Assembly (NCBI GenBank): GCA_020536535.1
Contig: JAHLWZ010000938.1
Location: 1-40,756 of the forward strand
Source: Pelomyxa schiedti
Lineage: Eukaryota; Evosea; Pelobiontida; Pelomyxidae
Length of the DNA stretch: 40,756 nt
Direction of reading: 5' to 3'
Position numbers and translations under genes: made by a program. Positions 30,780-40,756 of this stretch are shown in pieces. The number at the start of each line of letters is the position of its first letter. Positions within the stretch are counted from its first letter, which is position 1. Under the pieces are notes generated by a model. The model had not been told where the DNA came from. It saw nothing but the letters and a program-made list of their open reading frames with translations, and ran no database searches.

Positions 30780-33700
30780 TTACCTATCTACTCGGGTGAA
30801 GTTGTAGGGCTTCTGTTGGTAGTTCTGAACCTCTTGAATCACTGCAGCTACCATCTTGAACTTGGCGAAATTAACATACCCTCCTTCTAATGAATCGGGG
30901 TTTCCTTCCTCTGTGAAGTGGTTTGCATTAATTTGATCGGAGGTTCTGAAAGTAATATACCAATGAATGTAAGGTCACTGAGGTAGACACCCAGGTATGG
31001 AATGCACGGAGGGTTTGCTTTTCGTATGGTTTCACGATAGTAGGAGAAGCTACCGTGAGGCGAAGTTAGCTGTTGCACAATACCCAGAGTCTTCAGCATA
31101 AGCTTATCTGCATTCACCTGATTTTTGTCAGTTCCTCCATCACAGGGAAAAAAGGGTACCTCCGCCCAGGTATTCTTTAGTCTCGTAATAGAAGCAGCCC
31201 CAAGGCCTGCAGACACTTCGAAAATCGCATTCATGTTATTCAGTTTTAACAGTTCCTGAAAGATATGAGTGAACATAGAAATAGGAAACAAAATACGTCC
31301 AAGAGCCGGACGAATCTTTTGATGATTATAACTCTTTTCTTGATATTCTGTTCCCTGACGATTGTCGTGGTGACCCAGTTGCTGATCTTCGTGTTGGTAA
31401 GTTAAAGAAGGAAGATTTTCAAAGGCATAGTACGGCGTTGAACTTCCGTATCATAACAAGGAGGTTTGGACTCCTTTCATCTTTATCTTTTTTGGACCAG
31501 CCAAGTGAAAGGAATTCCTTTGGTTGTATACTCTGCGCACACACTCAGTGTGATGGTTATACTTTCTAAATTTACATAAAGACAATCAAATTCCATCAAA
31601 CTGATTTGTCGGGCTAATTCCGTGGCATCCAAATCATCCAGTGTAATAAGTAGCTTGGGTACATTTGCCGGCAAAATAGGAGGTGGAGGTGGCTCACTGA
31701 AAATGAATGCTCGTGGTCCTCTCTGTTTAGCATAAACATGAGTTGGTTTATTCAGTGGTTTAGTACTGCTCCAGCAAGTTTGTTGTCCAGTTTCGTTTTG
31801 AGAATTCCAATTTCCTTCTTAAATGCATTTGCCTCAATGAAATTTTGATACGTGTCCAGAAGCACATCATCTCCCTCAAAATCGTGGAAAAAATTGTCAC
31901 ACCACCTCTTTAACACGTTGACGATTCTTTTTTTAATTTAGAAAAAAAACGAATATTACAGATGGAATACCTAAGCCGTGTCTTAGTTTTAAGGACCATG
32001 CTTGATTGCTGGTTCTGAAAGGTGTGAGAAATGACACAAAGGTTTTTACCAAACTGTGTCATTTTGTTCTTCAGGAGATGGATCGTTTTCGACAAATCTT
32101 GAGGTTGATCAGAAAATCCTCAAAAGAAAAGTAAAAACCCACGCTTTAAGAAGCATATCGAAAACTGTATTCGCATCAGTAAAGCTCCTATACGTGAGTA
32201 GAAATACGTCCATGTACACGGTTGCTGGAAAGATGAGAAACATAGGAAATTGATGAGAGAATACCATCAATGTTGCTCAGTGTGAAAAGCTGTTCTATCA
32301 GCTTGGGAACGGTCCCTAATCCCGGTCAGTATGCGTTTGTGCAGAGAAAAACGGACCTCCTTTTAGCTCTATAACATCTGGGTTCCTGAGCTCCGGTCCA
32401 TAAAGAAGCCCTTCAGTTGATGGCTGTCAAAAACGTAAGAAAAATATCTACTTGAGCCTTACACACTGTGATATCTGCTTCAAGAAGTGATACTGGAGGT
32501 GGTGCCGGAGCGGGAGTCGGAGTGACAATAGGAGATTCGGATTTCTGTGTGGAAGCCACAGAAAAAGAAGGTGGAGGTGGAGGCATGAACACGTCAGAGA
32601 GTTTCATTGGAGACGGCTTGAGTGGATCGACTTTCGGTGCCTCTACTTTTGGGGGCTCTGCTTTTGGTAACGGCTTGAAGGAGGCGCTTTTTACATCTGA
32701 TTTCGGGGTCTCTGTTTTCGGACTATCAAGAGCTGGCAATATTGGTGTTGTATCATTCTTCTGTAATAAGGTTTGTCAAAGTTAACGGCAATCAATATGC
32801 GGTACCAAATCAGATGTCTTGGTAGATAAGTATTCTTCATGTAGGTTAACAATATGTTTCTATACCATCGTTAGGGAAAATTTCCCAAGTTTACATACCA
32901 AGGAGAAAAGACCCCCAAGAAGAGAAAATAATTCCATCCGTAGAATTATATTTTCCTGCGCTACAGAGGATGTATCATTGGATGACCGTTTACAATCAAC
33001 AGCAATGCATGACTGTGAAATTGCAGTTGACAATTCAGGATATTTGGTAAGAGCACTGTTGGTAACGTAAATGAATGCTTTTATTATTTTTTTTACTCAC
33101 TAGGATTTTGATGAAGAAAATTCATCCTTCAATTTCTGAACGTCTGTTGCCAATTTCTTGTTTTCTTCTTGTAGTTCAGTACTGTCTTGTCGTGCCTTAG
33201 TTACAGATTAACGGCAAGAAGGAATTCACCTTTTGGGCTAGGAGAGTTCAAGAATGAGTGCCACTTGGATAGCCATTCATCACCATCTACGAACTGTGCA
33301 TCACTTCTGAAGTTCTATTAATCCATTAAAATAATAAGTGCTTGGAGCAGACGATGTTCTTGGCCTTGCAGGTTGTGCAGCTTGAATTTGTGCTGCCGCT
33401 GCAGCCGCGGATCCAAATCTTGGTTTAGCAAGAGGCTTTCCTTTTCCTGGTGGCGTTCCTGTAGCTGGAGGTGCTCCCATTGCCATTGCACATGCCACCA
33501 TTGGTGTTACAGTAGAGGATATAGCGTTTGGTGGGGAAGATGTTCGAATTGGAGCTGGGTGATTTAAACTTAGAATGGAGGATAATTGAACTAGGCTACT
33601 TTTCAAAATGCCTTTCTTTAGTAAGTCATCAGCAGAAGGTCTTCGCCTCAGAAAAGGTTCTAGTACCTTTGTTTGGGTGGCCGACAATGTAAAGTGAGCC

Positions 33701-35258
33701 TAAAAATGGGTACTTGGTGCACAGCATCAGATTTTGAATCAAAACTGGTTGCACTGTCAATAGACTCGTGCTGCCTCTCCTCAAAAGTGTGAAATTGTGT
33801 GTAATCGTGGAAATCTAGGAGTCTAAGGCTGAAAAGTGCATGGGAACACGCTACCTAGGGATGAGCAGCGCTTAAGGGGAGTAGCCGTTTGAGATGGGGT
33901 TGGTGCTGCAGATGACGGTGGTGCTCCTGTAACAGAAAATTAGTTCAATTTTAGGTGCCTTTAAAAGACACCTGGCTTGGTCTTCATTGATGGAAGGTTG
34001 AACGTTGGTTGAGACATTGAAACGGCAAGCCTTCCAACAGGCCTTTGTCCCGGAGAGTTTGCCTGATAAAGTTAGCTCAGGCTGTTTCAAGGTGAACAGT
34101 ACTGATTTTGGTGGGGGAGCAGTAATAGTCCTGACGGGTGGTGTTGCACGACCGTTTGGAGGTGTAGAAGCGAAATGTTGAGGAGTAGTAGGTGAGTTGG
34201 AAGCTGGTGTAGCAGTTCCATTTTTCTTTTGTGGTGGAACAGCTGGAGGTGCATGTCTAGGAGGAGGGGATGCCACTTCAGTCTCCTGTGGACTTTCTGA
34301 GGTTGATTTCTCTGGCGGGGCAGGTGCCCCAGAAGGTGGAATTGATGCCGGAGTAGCAGTGGAAACGCTCGGGGTGGTTGCAGGAGTGTGGGAAAGTGGG
34401 GGAGAGGGTGATTTTCCCGGTGGTATAGCTGCTTGTGTTTGTTGGGTTGCTGCGGATGTTTGGGGTGTTGACTGTGGAGTTGATTGCGGACTTGTTGGAG
34501 TTGGTGCTGTAGTGGGTGGGTTTGAAGGTGAGGATGGTGTTGTGGGAGGAGCTCCTGAATTAAGCTGGGCAAGAGCCCCCAAGCACCGGAAAACCTGTGG
34601 TATATTAATCCCAGAGAGGAGTGATTCCTAATGTACTTGAGGAATATTGTATTCGTTGTATAAATCTGTGACAGTAAATAAATCTTTTGGATCAACACCC
34701 AATTTCTTGCAGCCATTAATGAAATTTTCAATATTTGTCTGAGGACAGTGAAAACCAACACCTCGCGAATCAAACGCAATAAGAAAACCTTGTGATAAAG
34801 AACGCCTGGTTTAGGTGGCACTACTATTTGCGGTGACAAAGTATTGATTGCACTGAATGAAAAAATAAGACTGGGGATGCACTGCTGCAATTCACATACT
34901 TGGATAGAATGACACCAGACCGCAGTCCTTTGGCAATGTTTCCTGTGTTTAATTGGGTCGCTGATGTATCCCCAGGAAGGGTCTTCTGTATCCACTCAAG
35001 AGCCTGTTCTGTAACATAATTGAGAAATTAAGGACCCGTACACAACATAGTACTGGCCATTAAAGTTCATTAAACAAGAAAATTAATACTTCGAAAAAAA
35101 AAAAAAAAAGGCAATAGGAACAAAACTAAATAGCCATGGCAACCCATGTAACAAGAAGCGAAAAGGAAAAATAAAAAATAAAAAAATAAAAAAAACCCAC
35201 CGGCGGTCATCTCCTTCGGAAGTGTTTTTTCTTTTGTGCGTTGTTTTTTGATATCCAA
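30780..35258 (-). CDS. CH-RPEL-RasGEF protein (Ras guanine nucleotide exchange factor)
   Basis: Exon 1 (MDIKKQRTKEKTLPKEMTA, from 35258) splices across about 195 bases to EQALEWIQKTLPG, opening a calponin-homology domain (GNIAKGLRSGVILSNAINTL; NIENFINGCKKLGVDPKDLF; YNEYNIPQVFRCLGALAQL). A long Pro/Ser/Thr linker (about 33870-34560) follows, then VLEPFLRRRPSADDLLKKGI, which fits the actin-binding RPEL motif, a coiled coil (TELQEENKKLATDVQKLKDE), another Pro/Lys linker, the RasGEF N-domain (MDVFLLTYRSFTDANTVFDM; FEGDDVLLDTYQNFIEANAF) and the CDC25 catalytic domain (DLDATELARQISLMEFDCLY; ELLKLNNMNAIFEVSAGLG; GSFSYYRETIRKANPPCIPY; YLSDLTFIG; QKPYNFTRVDR). TAA is at 30780-30782. It should activate a Ras protein by GDP release; the CH and RPEL parts suggest actin coupling. 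Domain order is firm; some linker exons are approximate. Confidence 0.85.
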
Positions 35259-35382
35259 ACGGTGGAAGTTTGTTAAAGATTTTTGTGCCTTAAAAAAGGC
35301 GGTGATGTGATGAACGGGGGTGTTGAATTTGTGGCCGAAGGGGCGAGCCGTGGTTGGTTCTCAGCAACATAGCTCTATTCAC

Positions 35383-37763
35383 TCACAAAAAGAGGTTCTG
35401 CCTCTCGTGAATCGGGGAGCGGCAGAAGGGGCACTTCTTGACTACAGAAGCACACTGTGTAGGTATACATGAGTTAGTTGTTGCGGTTTTTGTTGTTGGG
35501 TGTTTGTTTACCTCAAAGCAGAGAACGCCATGGCCACAGGGGTGAAGGCGGACGTTGCGGGGCCGCTCGTCGCATACGATGCACTGTATGGTGTCGCTTG
35601 CGATGCCGGATGAAGCCTGAGTGCCAAGAGACGAGAGCGCGAGGGGGCACCCTATCGCGGAGGCGGCAGAGGGGCTTGGTGGGTCGAAGAGGCAAGAGGA
35701 TGAAAGGGACTGGGAGCTCGACGTGAGGACTAGCATGGTGAGCGCTTGTTGGGCGACCGGAAGCGCGCTGGAGAGCTCGCTATGGACTTCCGGGCAAATC
35801 ATGAACGAGGCATCTCCTGACAGAGCACCCTGCAGCATGCGCTTCTGTTTGCACTCCGCCTTGAGCTGATTGTGTGAACACACAGCGTCATCGAGTTCCT
35901 TTTGCAGAGAATCGCCGCGGCTGCACTCGTCGGAGTATTCTTTTGACAGAGTTTCGTACTTTTCCAGCAGATTGGTACACTCCTTCAACGTGATTTGTCT
36001 CAAGCTACTGAGGGTATCTCTGACCTCCCGCAACGAAAACGGCGGTGCAGTGAAGATTGAACCACACTGGTGATCAACATGAATAGGCTTGACCATCTCA
36101 GAATTCCCATCTATACTCATGTAAGCGATAGTCAACAACAATCTGGTAATTACCTGGTGACGCTGAAGTAATACTACTTTCCTGTGGTTTGGTTCTCATA
36201 AAGGTTTGTGTCAATGTAAGAATGTGGCTTGAGGCTTGCTGTATCTCTAGCTTGCTACTGTTTACTGTGAGTGACTTGCCAAGCAGCTCGTCACATCGCA
36301 TTTCTGACTGGGTGCGTTCCTTCATCAGTGCGTCTTTCAGTTTGGTCATACAGAGCAAGTGCTTTTCCAGTTCCGCTGTCCTTTCTTTGGCTGGTTTCAG
36401 ACTCTGTTTCAATTGCTCAAGGGAATCCTCATGCAGTTTCACCTCTTCCGCAATGCTATTTAGCTGTTCTTTCACGCTTGTTGCCAAATTATAAACTGAA
36501 TTGAGTTCTGCAAGCGCTGGACCTGCTCCACTGAATTTGAGTACCTCTCCCTCCGTTTGGCTTTCTTTTTGCTCGATAACTTGTTTTATCTGATTTGCTT
36601 CTTGTTGGGCAGCATCAAGTTTTTCCTGCAGTTGTACTTTCGCTTCTTTCTCTTGTGTAAGTTTATCTTTCAATTCCCTCAATTCCTATTTAACGTGATT
36701 AAAGAAGGCTCTCTGAAAATGAAACCTTGTGAGATAAATAGCTTGACTGTCCCATGTGATGAAAAGCTCCACCGGTTCCTTTAAAGTCACTATTCTGTAA
36801 AACCCCAAAGAGCTTCTCACCGCCAAGTGTAGCAGTACCCTCCCCAGTACCACCTAGCACAGTACCGCCTAGCGTTCCCCTTCCTTCTGTAAAGTCGCCT
36901 ACGAACTCATCTCCATTTGGCCACGTTCTGGTTCCGTAACTCATATTCCCGGTCACCCATTGTCCCCTAAAGGATGATCCATCATGATGCCAGGTCTTCG
37001 TGCCTGAGCCATGTTCGCGCCCAGCTTCCCACTCACCTTCGTACTTGGTTCCACTGGTCCAAACACGTGTTCCCTTGCCAGACATCTTTCCTTCCTTCCA
37101 GCTCCCTGTATAGCTCCCGCCATATTCGTACAGCTTCTGCCCTTTCCCACTTTTTTGACCATACGCGAACTGACCCACATATACCCAACCTTTAGTTGGG
37201 CTTGTGTAGGTCCCATAACCATGCATCACCCCCCTGCGCCACTGACCCTCATACTCTGTTACTGTGGCATGTACCCCCGTCTGCTTCCTCCTCATAACAC
37301 CCCAACCGTGCCTCAAATCCTCTCCCTTCACCGCATCCCACAACCACTCTCCATTGTACACGCTGCCATCGGCGTATGTCAGCATACCACTTTTCCGGTG
37401 TCCATCTCTCCAGAGACCATCATATCTCCTTCCATCCGCGTAGGTCTCCACGCCCCACCCATCCCGTTTATCCTGGCACCACTCTCCATCATATTTTGAA
37501 CCTTCCGCAAACCAGGAGTACACTCCGCGCCCGTCCTTCTTGCCTTCTCTCCACTGCCCGTCGTAATTATCACCAGTATCCCATGTGTACTTGCCGGCGC
37601 CATCCCTCAGTCCTTGCACCATCCTTCCCGTGTATGTTCCACTACTCTCCCCTTCACCGCATCTCCTCAATGTAACATTCTCCACAGACTCGTCGGATAT
37701 GGAAGTCCCCTCTGTATGTGCATTCACGGTGATCGGGCGTCTCTGCGTGAATAGAGGTAGCAT
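35383..37763 (-). CDS. MORN repeat-coiled coil-RING finger protein
   Basis: Three parts join in frame across small introns. The first exon (36699-37763) encodes about 11 MORN repeats (for example YDGQWREGKKDGRGVY, YEGQWRRGVMHGYGTY, YTGSWKEGKMSGKGTR), a fold linked to phospholipid and membrane-skeleton contact. The intron starting at GTTTCATT (just after LSHK) and ending near 36685 joins this to a coiled coil (ELRELKDKLTQEKEAKVQLQ and onward). A third exon set carries more helix, a Ser-rich linker and a C-terminal C3HC4 RING: CIVCDERPRNVRLHPCGHG, then LCFEC across an intron of about 57 bases, then KKCPFCRSPIHERQNLFL. The RING is of the cIAP/MDM2-like class and should bind E2 enzymes, making this a probable membrane-associated E3 ubiquitin ligase. 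The start at 37763 is the first Met of the MORN exon. Confidence 0.88.
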
Positions 37764-37995
37764 TTACAGCGCCGCTTGTTAAGCAATTAATATTAATTAC
37801 ACAAGTGAGATCTGACGACATTTTTAGTGTCGAACAGACAAAGCAGGGGATTGCTGCCAAACCAAAAAAAAAACGATCATCAACTGTCGAATGACATGTT
37901 AAACCACCTGCTCGTTGCTTCCTTGGATCTTTGGCACCTGCCAATCGACCCTTGCTTTATTTTATCATAAAATAAAAAAAAACAACGCCACCGAA
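37764..37995. promoter_or_regulatory. Divergent promoter region, MORN-RING and LIM genes
   Basis: About 230 bases between divergently oriented genes. The last 30 bases before the LIM start include TATTTTATCATAAAATAAA, an AT-rich near-palindrome that could be a TATA region or leader. Confidence 0.4.
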
Positions 37996-38975
37996 ATGGT
38001 ACGTACCGCCCGTTCGTCTTTCGACTTTTCTTGGGTCGTCGTTTTGTTTGTCGCTCACCTACAAGTCTCACACACAGCCGTTCTGCACCAACTGTGGAAC
38101 CAAGTGCCCTGACGGGGGCCGCTTTTGCCTCGAGTGTGGGACCCCGATGCCGCCCGACACGGGGGCATCCCAACCCCCTCCTACTTCTACAACGACGCCC
38201 GCGGTGACTTCTGTGAGGAGAGCGGTGGGTATTGACCTTTCCGAACCGGAGGTGGTGGAAGTCGAGGCTGAAATCGTGCATAGTACCAGTGCGTACCTTT
38301 CCTTTTGTAGTTTGTGGGTTTCTTTCTGACGGTTTATTGTTACTATTATTTTATTGGCAGCAATATGCCCATATTGCAACAAGGAGGCGATAGATCCCTT
38401 GCTGGATAAGATTGTGGGTGAGCAGCGTTACCATCTTAACTGCTTCAACTGTTCTGTATGTCTATTCTGCCACTTTTTTTATATAACTCAATGCGGGACT
38501 CACAGGAATGTGGTTCTTACCTTGGCTCATCCAAATTTGTGCGCGATCCCCGAAACCCTGGAAAATTCTTGTGCAATGCCTGTAGGTTCATTGCTAACAC
38601 TACCCCTACTAGCCGTGAGGGTGAACCCGGCTATGTAGTCAATAGGCCCAACATGAGGGGTATTCCAGATTGTTTATTTATCAATTTAACTTGTTTCAAG
38701 GCACTGGAGGGGGAAGTGATAATATATGTGCCAAGTGCGGAAAGACCGTGTATGACAGGGAAAAGCTCCAATACGGTCCAAGGAAAGTGTACCACAAGTA
38801 TTTACTCCATACTTCTTCTGCCGGGAACCCTAACAAAATGCCTCTGAATAGGCTTTGCTTTACTTGCAGTGATTGTGGGAAGAGAATAGACCTCAGCTCT
38901 CACCAAACTGCCAACGAAATGCCCTATTGCAAGGCCTGCTTCCCCAAGCACAGCGGTGTTCACTTGAAACACTAA
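37996..38975 (+). CDS. Zinc-ribbon plus double LIM domain protein
   Basis: LIM domains are zinc-binding protein-interaction modules common in cytoskeletal and signalling proteins. ATG at 37996 is followed directly by a GTACGT donor, so exon 1 contributes only the initiator Met. Exon 2 (38066-38288) gives SHTQPFCTNCGTKCPDGGRF with CLECG, a two-CxxC zinc ribbon, and a Pro/Thr linker. Exons 3 and 4 (38361-38455, from 38506) give LIM1: CPYCNKEAIDP ... YHLNCFNCSECGSYL ... FLCNAC. After two short introns LIM2 reads ICAKCGKTVYDREKL ... VYHKLCFTCSDCGKRIDL ... YCKACFPKHSGVHLKH and TAA. All eight ligands of LIM1 are visible; LIM2 is complete apart from a slightly variant histidine position. Confidence 0.88.
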
Positions 38976-39178
38976 ACACCCTATAAAAACCCCCAAGTCC
39001 CAATATCCTATCAAAAAACACAAATCCACAAGAAACAACACAAAAAAGTAAACGAAAAAGGTTTGTCTTCTATGTCATTCTTTTTTTCTCCTTGTGTATT
39101 TTAACACACAAGCACAAGGGGTTTCCATCAAATTGGTTTGGTTTGTGGAATTGAGAGCTGGTTCCAGATCGAATTGCT
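38976..39178. other. Convergent 3' spacer
   Basis: About 200 bases between the 3' ends of the LIM gene (+) and the nucleoplasmin-like gene (-); A-rich then T-rich, consistent with two polyadenylation regions. No gene. Confidence 0.4.
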
Positions 39179-40099
39179 TCAGAGCTTCTTCTTTGGGGCG
39201 GCCTTGGGCTTCTTTGATGGGACTGTTGTTGTGCTAGTTGCTGCGGGTGCTGGCTTGTTGGCTCCCTTCTTGGCTTTCTTGCCTGCTTTCTTTGGTGGGG
39301 CTGGTTTCTCAGCAGCGGTTGTTGGCGCTGGTGTTTTTGGCTCTGGCTTCTTGGCTGCGGGTTCTGCCTTCTCTTTCTTGGGTACGGGCTCCTTCTTTAC
39401 CTTTGAGGGCTTTGCCTTGGGTGCTTCGAGTTCTTCCTCAGCTACTTCCTCTTCCTCCGCTACCTCTTCTTCCTCCTTCTCCTCGCCAGCTTCTTCTCCC
39501 TCTTCCTCGTCCTCGTCTTCACTGTCATCGTCTTCCATTCCGTCCATTTCGTCATCATGTTCAGGGAACCCATCAAAATTGTCCTCCTCAAGAACTCCAA
39601 CAAAGTTGAGCACCCCGGCTCCGGTTGCTTTGAATTGCACCTGCATGTGAGTGGTTAGTATTCCGGCGTTGTTTTCTCGTTGCGAATGTGATACTATCTT
39701 ACTACATCTACTAAGATAACAATAATTACCTTTGCGGATGGCGGGAACTGAAGGAGGCAAGAATGCTGTGGGTTCTCGTAAGAAAGTATAGCGAGAGTGA
39801 AAGTCTCCTCCTCGTCAACGAGTTGTTGTATGATTACTTCGACTTCGCATTTTTCTCCTGGCTTTACCTTGGACAGAGAAATCTACGGTAAAAAGCTAAG
39901 TAAAAAAAAAAAGGGAAAAAAAAGGAAAAAAAAAGGGGGGGAAGAGCGAGGGTACGTGATTAAGCCTCAAGGAACAATCTTCGGGAATAACGGCCGAGAT
40001 TATGCTACCAGCCGCAACGGTCGATCCTGGAAGCAAGTAAGAACTTATGTGACGAAAATGCACATTAGCAAACACACCCCAGAAACTGAATGACGACAT
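39179..40099 (-). CDS. Nucleoplasmin-like (NPL) histone chaperone
   Basis: The spliced N-terminus reads MSSFSFWG then STVAAGSIISAVIPEDC, SLRLNHISLSKVKPGEKC, VDEEETFTLAILSYENPQHS, LLQFPPSAK and VQFKATGAGVLNFVGVLEED. This is the pattern of the nucleoplasmin-like domain found in FKBP39/46 proteins and plant HD2 proteins: FWG start, strand-rich core, and a closing F..TG.G.V...G strand. A long Asp/Glu tract and a Lys/Ala/Pro-rich tail follow, ending at 39179. There is no FKBP isomerase domain. NPL proteins form pentamers and bind histones, so a nuclear or nucleolar chromatin role is likely. Three introns: after FWG (about 40 bases), after LNH (about 65 bases, with a very A-rich plus strand), and about 75 bases before VQFKATG. 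Confidence 0.8.
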
Positions 40100-40342
40100 T
40101 CTAATGTAATCGTCGACGTATGCCGGCAGCTGGTGGTCGATGGGTTTTGTTTTCTTTTAAGACTGTATTTTTTTCAAGATCAGATTATCCCCTGGGTTAA
40201 GACAAACGTGAAAGCTTTCACGCTACGCACACAGCGTGGAGTATCGGATGGAACAAATTGCTCCCTCCAGTGAGATCAGAGGGTTAATCAACTCGGAGGA
40301 AGATCACTTACGAAAATTCACAAAGCTCGAAACCAACGCGAG
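40100..40342. promoter_or_regulatory. Divergent promoter region at right end
   Basis: Between the NPL gene (-) and the last gene (+). Includes the imperfect palindrome GAAAGCTTTC (about 40210-40219). No gene. Confidence 0.35.
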
Positions 40343-40547
40343 ATGAGCGGGACGAACAGCAAGGGCAGCAAGGCGCCGGGGTCGGCGTCGGCTGCGAGCG
40401 GGGAGGGAGACTTGGAGAGCGTGGTGACGCACGTGGCGGGGCGGGTGTCGCGGGCGCTGGGGCTGACGGCGACCAACAAGGCGCTGGCGTGGACCCTGGT
40501 CAACGCAATGAAGGGCCCAAGGAACGACCTGTCTACCTTCCAGCGCG
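40343..40547 (+). CDS. First coding exon of an unidentified protein, continues beyond the window
   Basis: ATG 40343 opens a GC-rich exon encoding a Ser/Gly/Lys-rich start, then a helical stretch (VVTHVAGRVSRALGL, NKALAWTLVNAMKGPRNDL). The exon ends in phase 1 at a GTGCGTGTG donor (40548). I do not recognise the protein. High GC matches the 5' exon of the TBC gene. Confidence 0.5.
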
Positions 40548-40610
40548 GTGCGTGTGTGTGTGTTGTTTTGTGTGTCGACGGTGTACTGTGTGTTCTTGGG
40601 TGGTTTTTGT

Positions 40611-40756
40611 TGTTTGTTTGTTTGGGTGGTTTTTGTTGTTTGTTTGTTTGTTTGTTTGTTTGTTTGTTTGTTTGTTTGTTTGTTTGTTTGTTTGTTTGTT
40701 TGTTTGTTTGTTTGTTTGTTTGTTTGTTTGTTTGTTTGTTTGTTTGTTTGTTTGTT
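40611..40756 (+). repeat. TTTG tetranucleotide microsatellite
   Basis: From about 40611 the sequence is nearly pure TTTG/GTTT repeats, interrupted once near 40624-40635, and pure to the window end. It lies inside the first intron of the last gene; the window probably stops because assembly stopped in the repeat. Confidence 0.95.

Noticed and set aside
39900-39945. A-rich stretch as a retroposon poly(A) tail
   Set aside because: It lies inside an intron of the NPL gene as its polypyrimidine tract on the minus strand; no element boundaries are seen.

Overview
The window is nuclear DNA from a unicellular eukaryote. Nearly every conserved gene is cut by many short GT-AG introns (mostly about 40-60 nt, several with a CTAAC/CTAAT-like branch sequence), there is a U6 spliceosomal RNA gene, and the proteins are eukaryote-specific (26S proteasome ATPase, RabGAP, RasGEF, MORN/RING, LIM, nucleoplasmin-like chaperone). 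Protein content and compact intron-rich genes fit a free-living amoeboid protist; an amoebozoan such as an archamoeba is my guess only. I could run no searches, so exon junctions were placed by hand from reading frame and family conservation.

Layout. 1-1852: low-complexity and intergenic DNA holding copy A of a long repeat. 1853-3938 (-): proteasome ATPase Rpt1. 4303-7877 (+): C2-TPR-PH-PH protein. 8027-11056 (-): TBC1D13-type RabGAP with a long disordered N-terminus. 11313-11421 (-): U6 snRNA. 11519-24092: a cluster of eight relatives of one intronless gene family (motif DQVGALAMG followed by a propeller-like domain), on both strands, including one rearranged pseudogene and one frameshifted copy; a small GTPase-like split gene (13248-13990, -) lies inside it. 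24166-25370: repeat copy B, matching copy A in the same orientation, so the two copies flank Rpt1, the C2 and TBC genes, U6 and the family cluster. 25886-26643 (+): secreted MRH-domain protein. 26894-30420 (+): ALDH16-type double aldehyde dehydrogenase. 30780-35258 (-): CH-RPEL-RasGEF protein. 35383-37763 (-): MORN-coiled coil-RING protein. 37996-38975 (+): zinc-ribbon/LIM-LIM protein. 39179-40099 (-): nucleoplasmin-like histone chaperone. 40343-end (+): first exon of an unidentified gene whose intron carries a long TTTG microsatellite.

The single-copy genes on either side are housekeeping or signalling genes with no visible joint pathway, although Rab/Ras and lipid-membrane signalling recur (C2/PH, TBC, RasGEF). 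The unusual part is the middle: a species-specific, intronless, tandemly expanded family with near-identical 3' ends, diverged centres, inverted and broken copies, sitting between two long direct repeats. I do not recognise a function for it.
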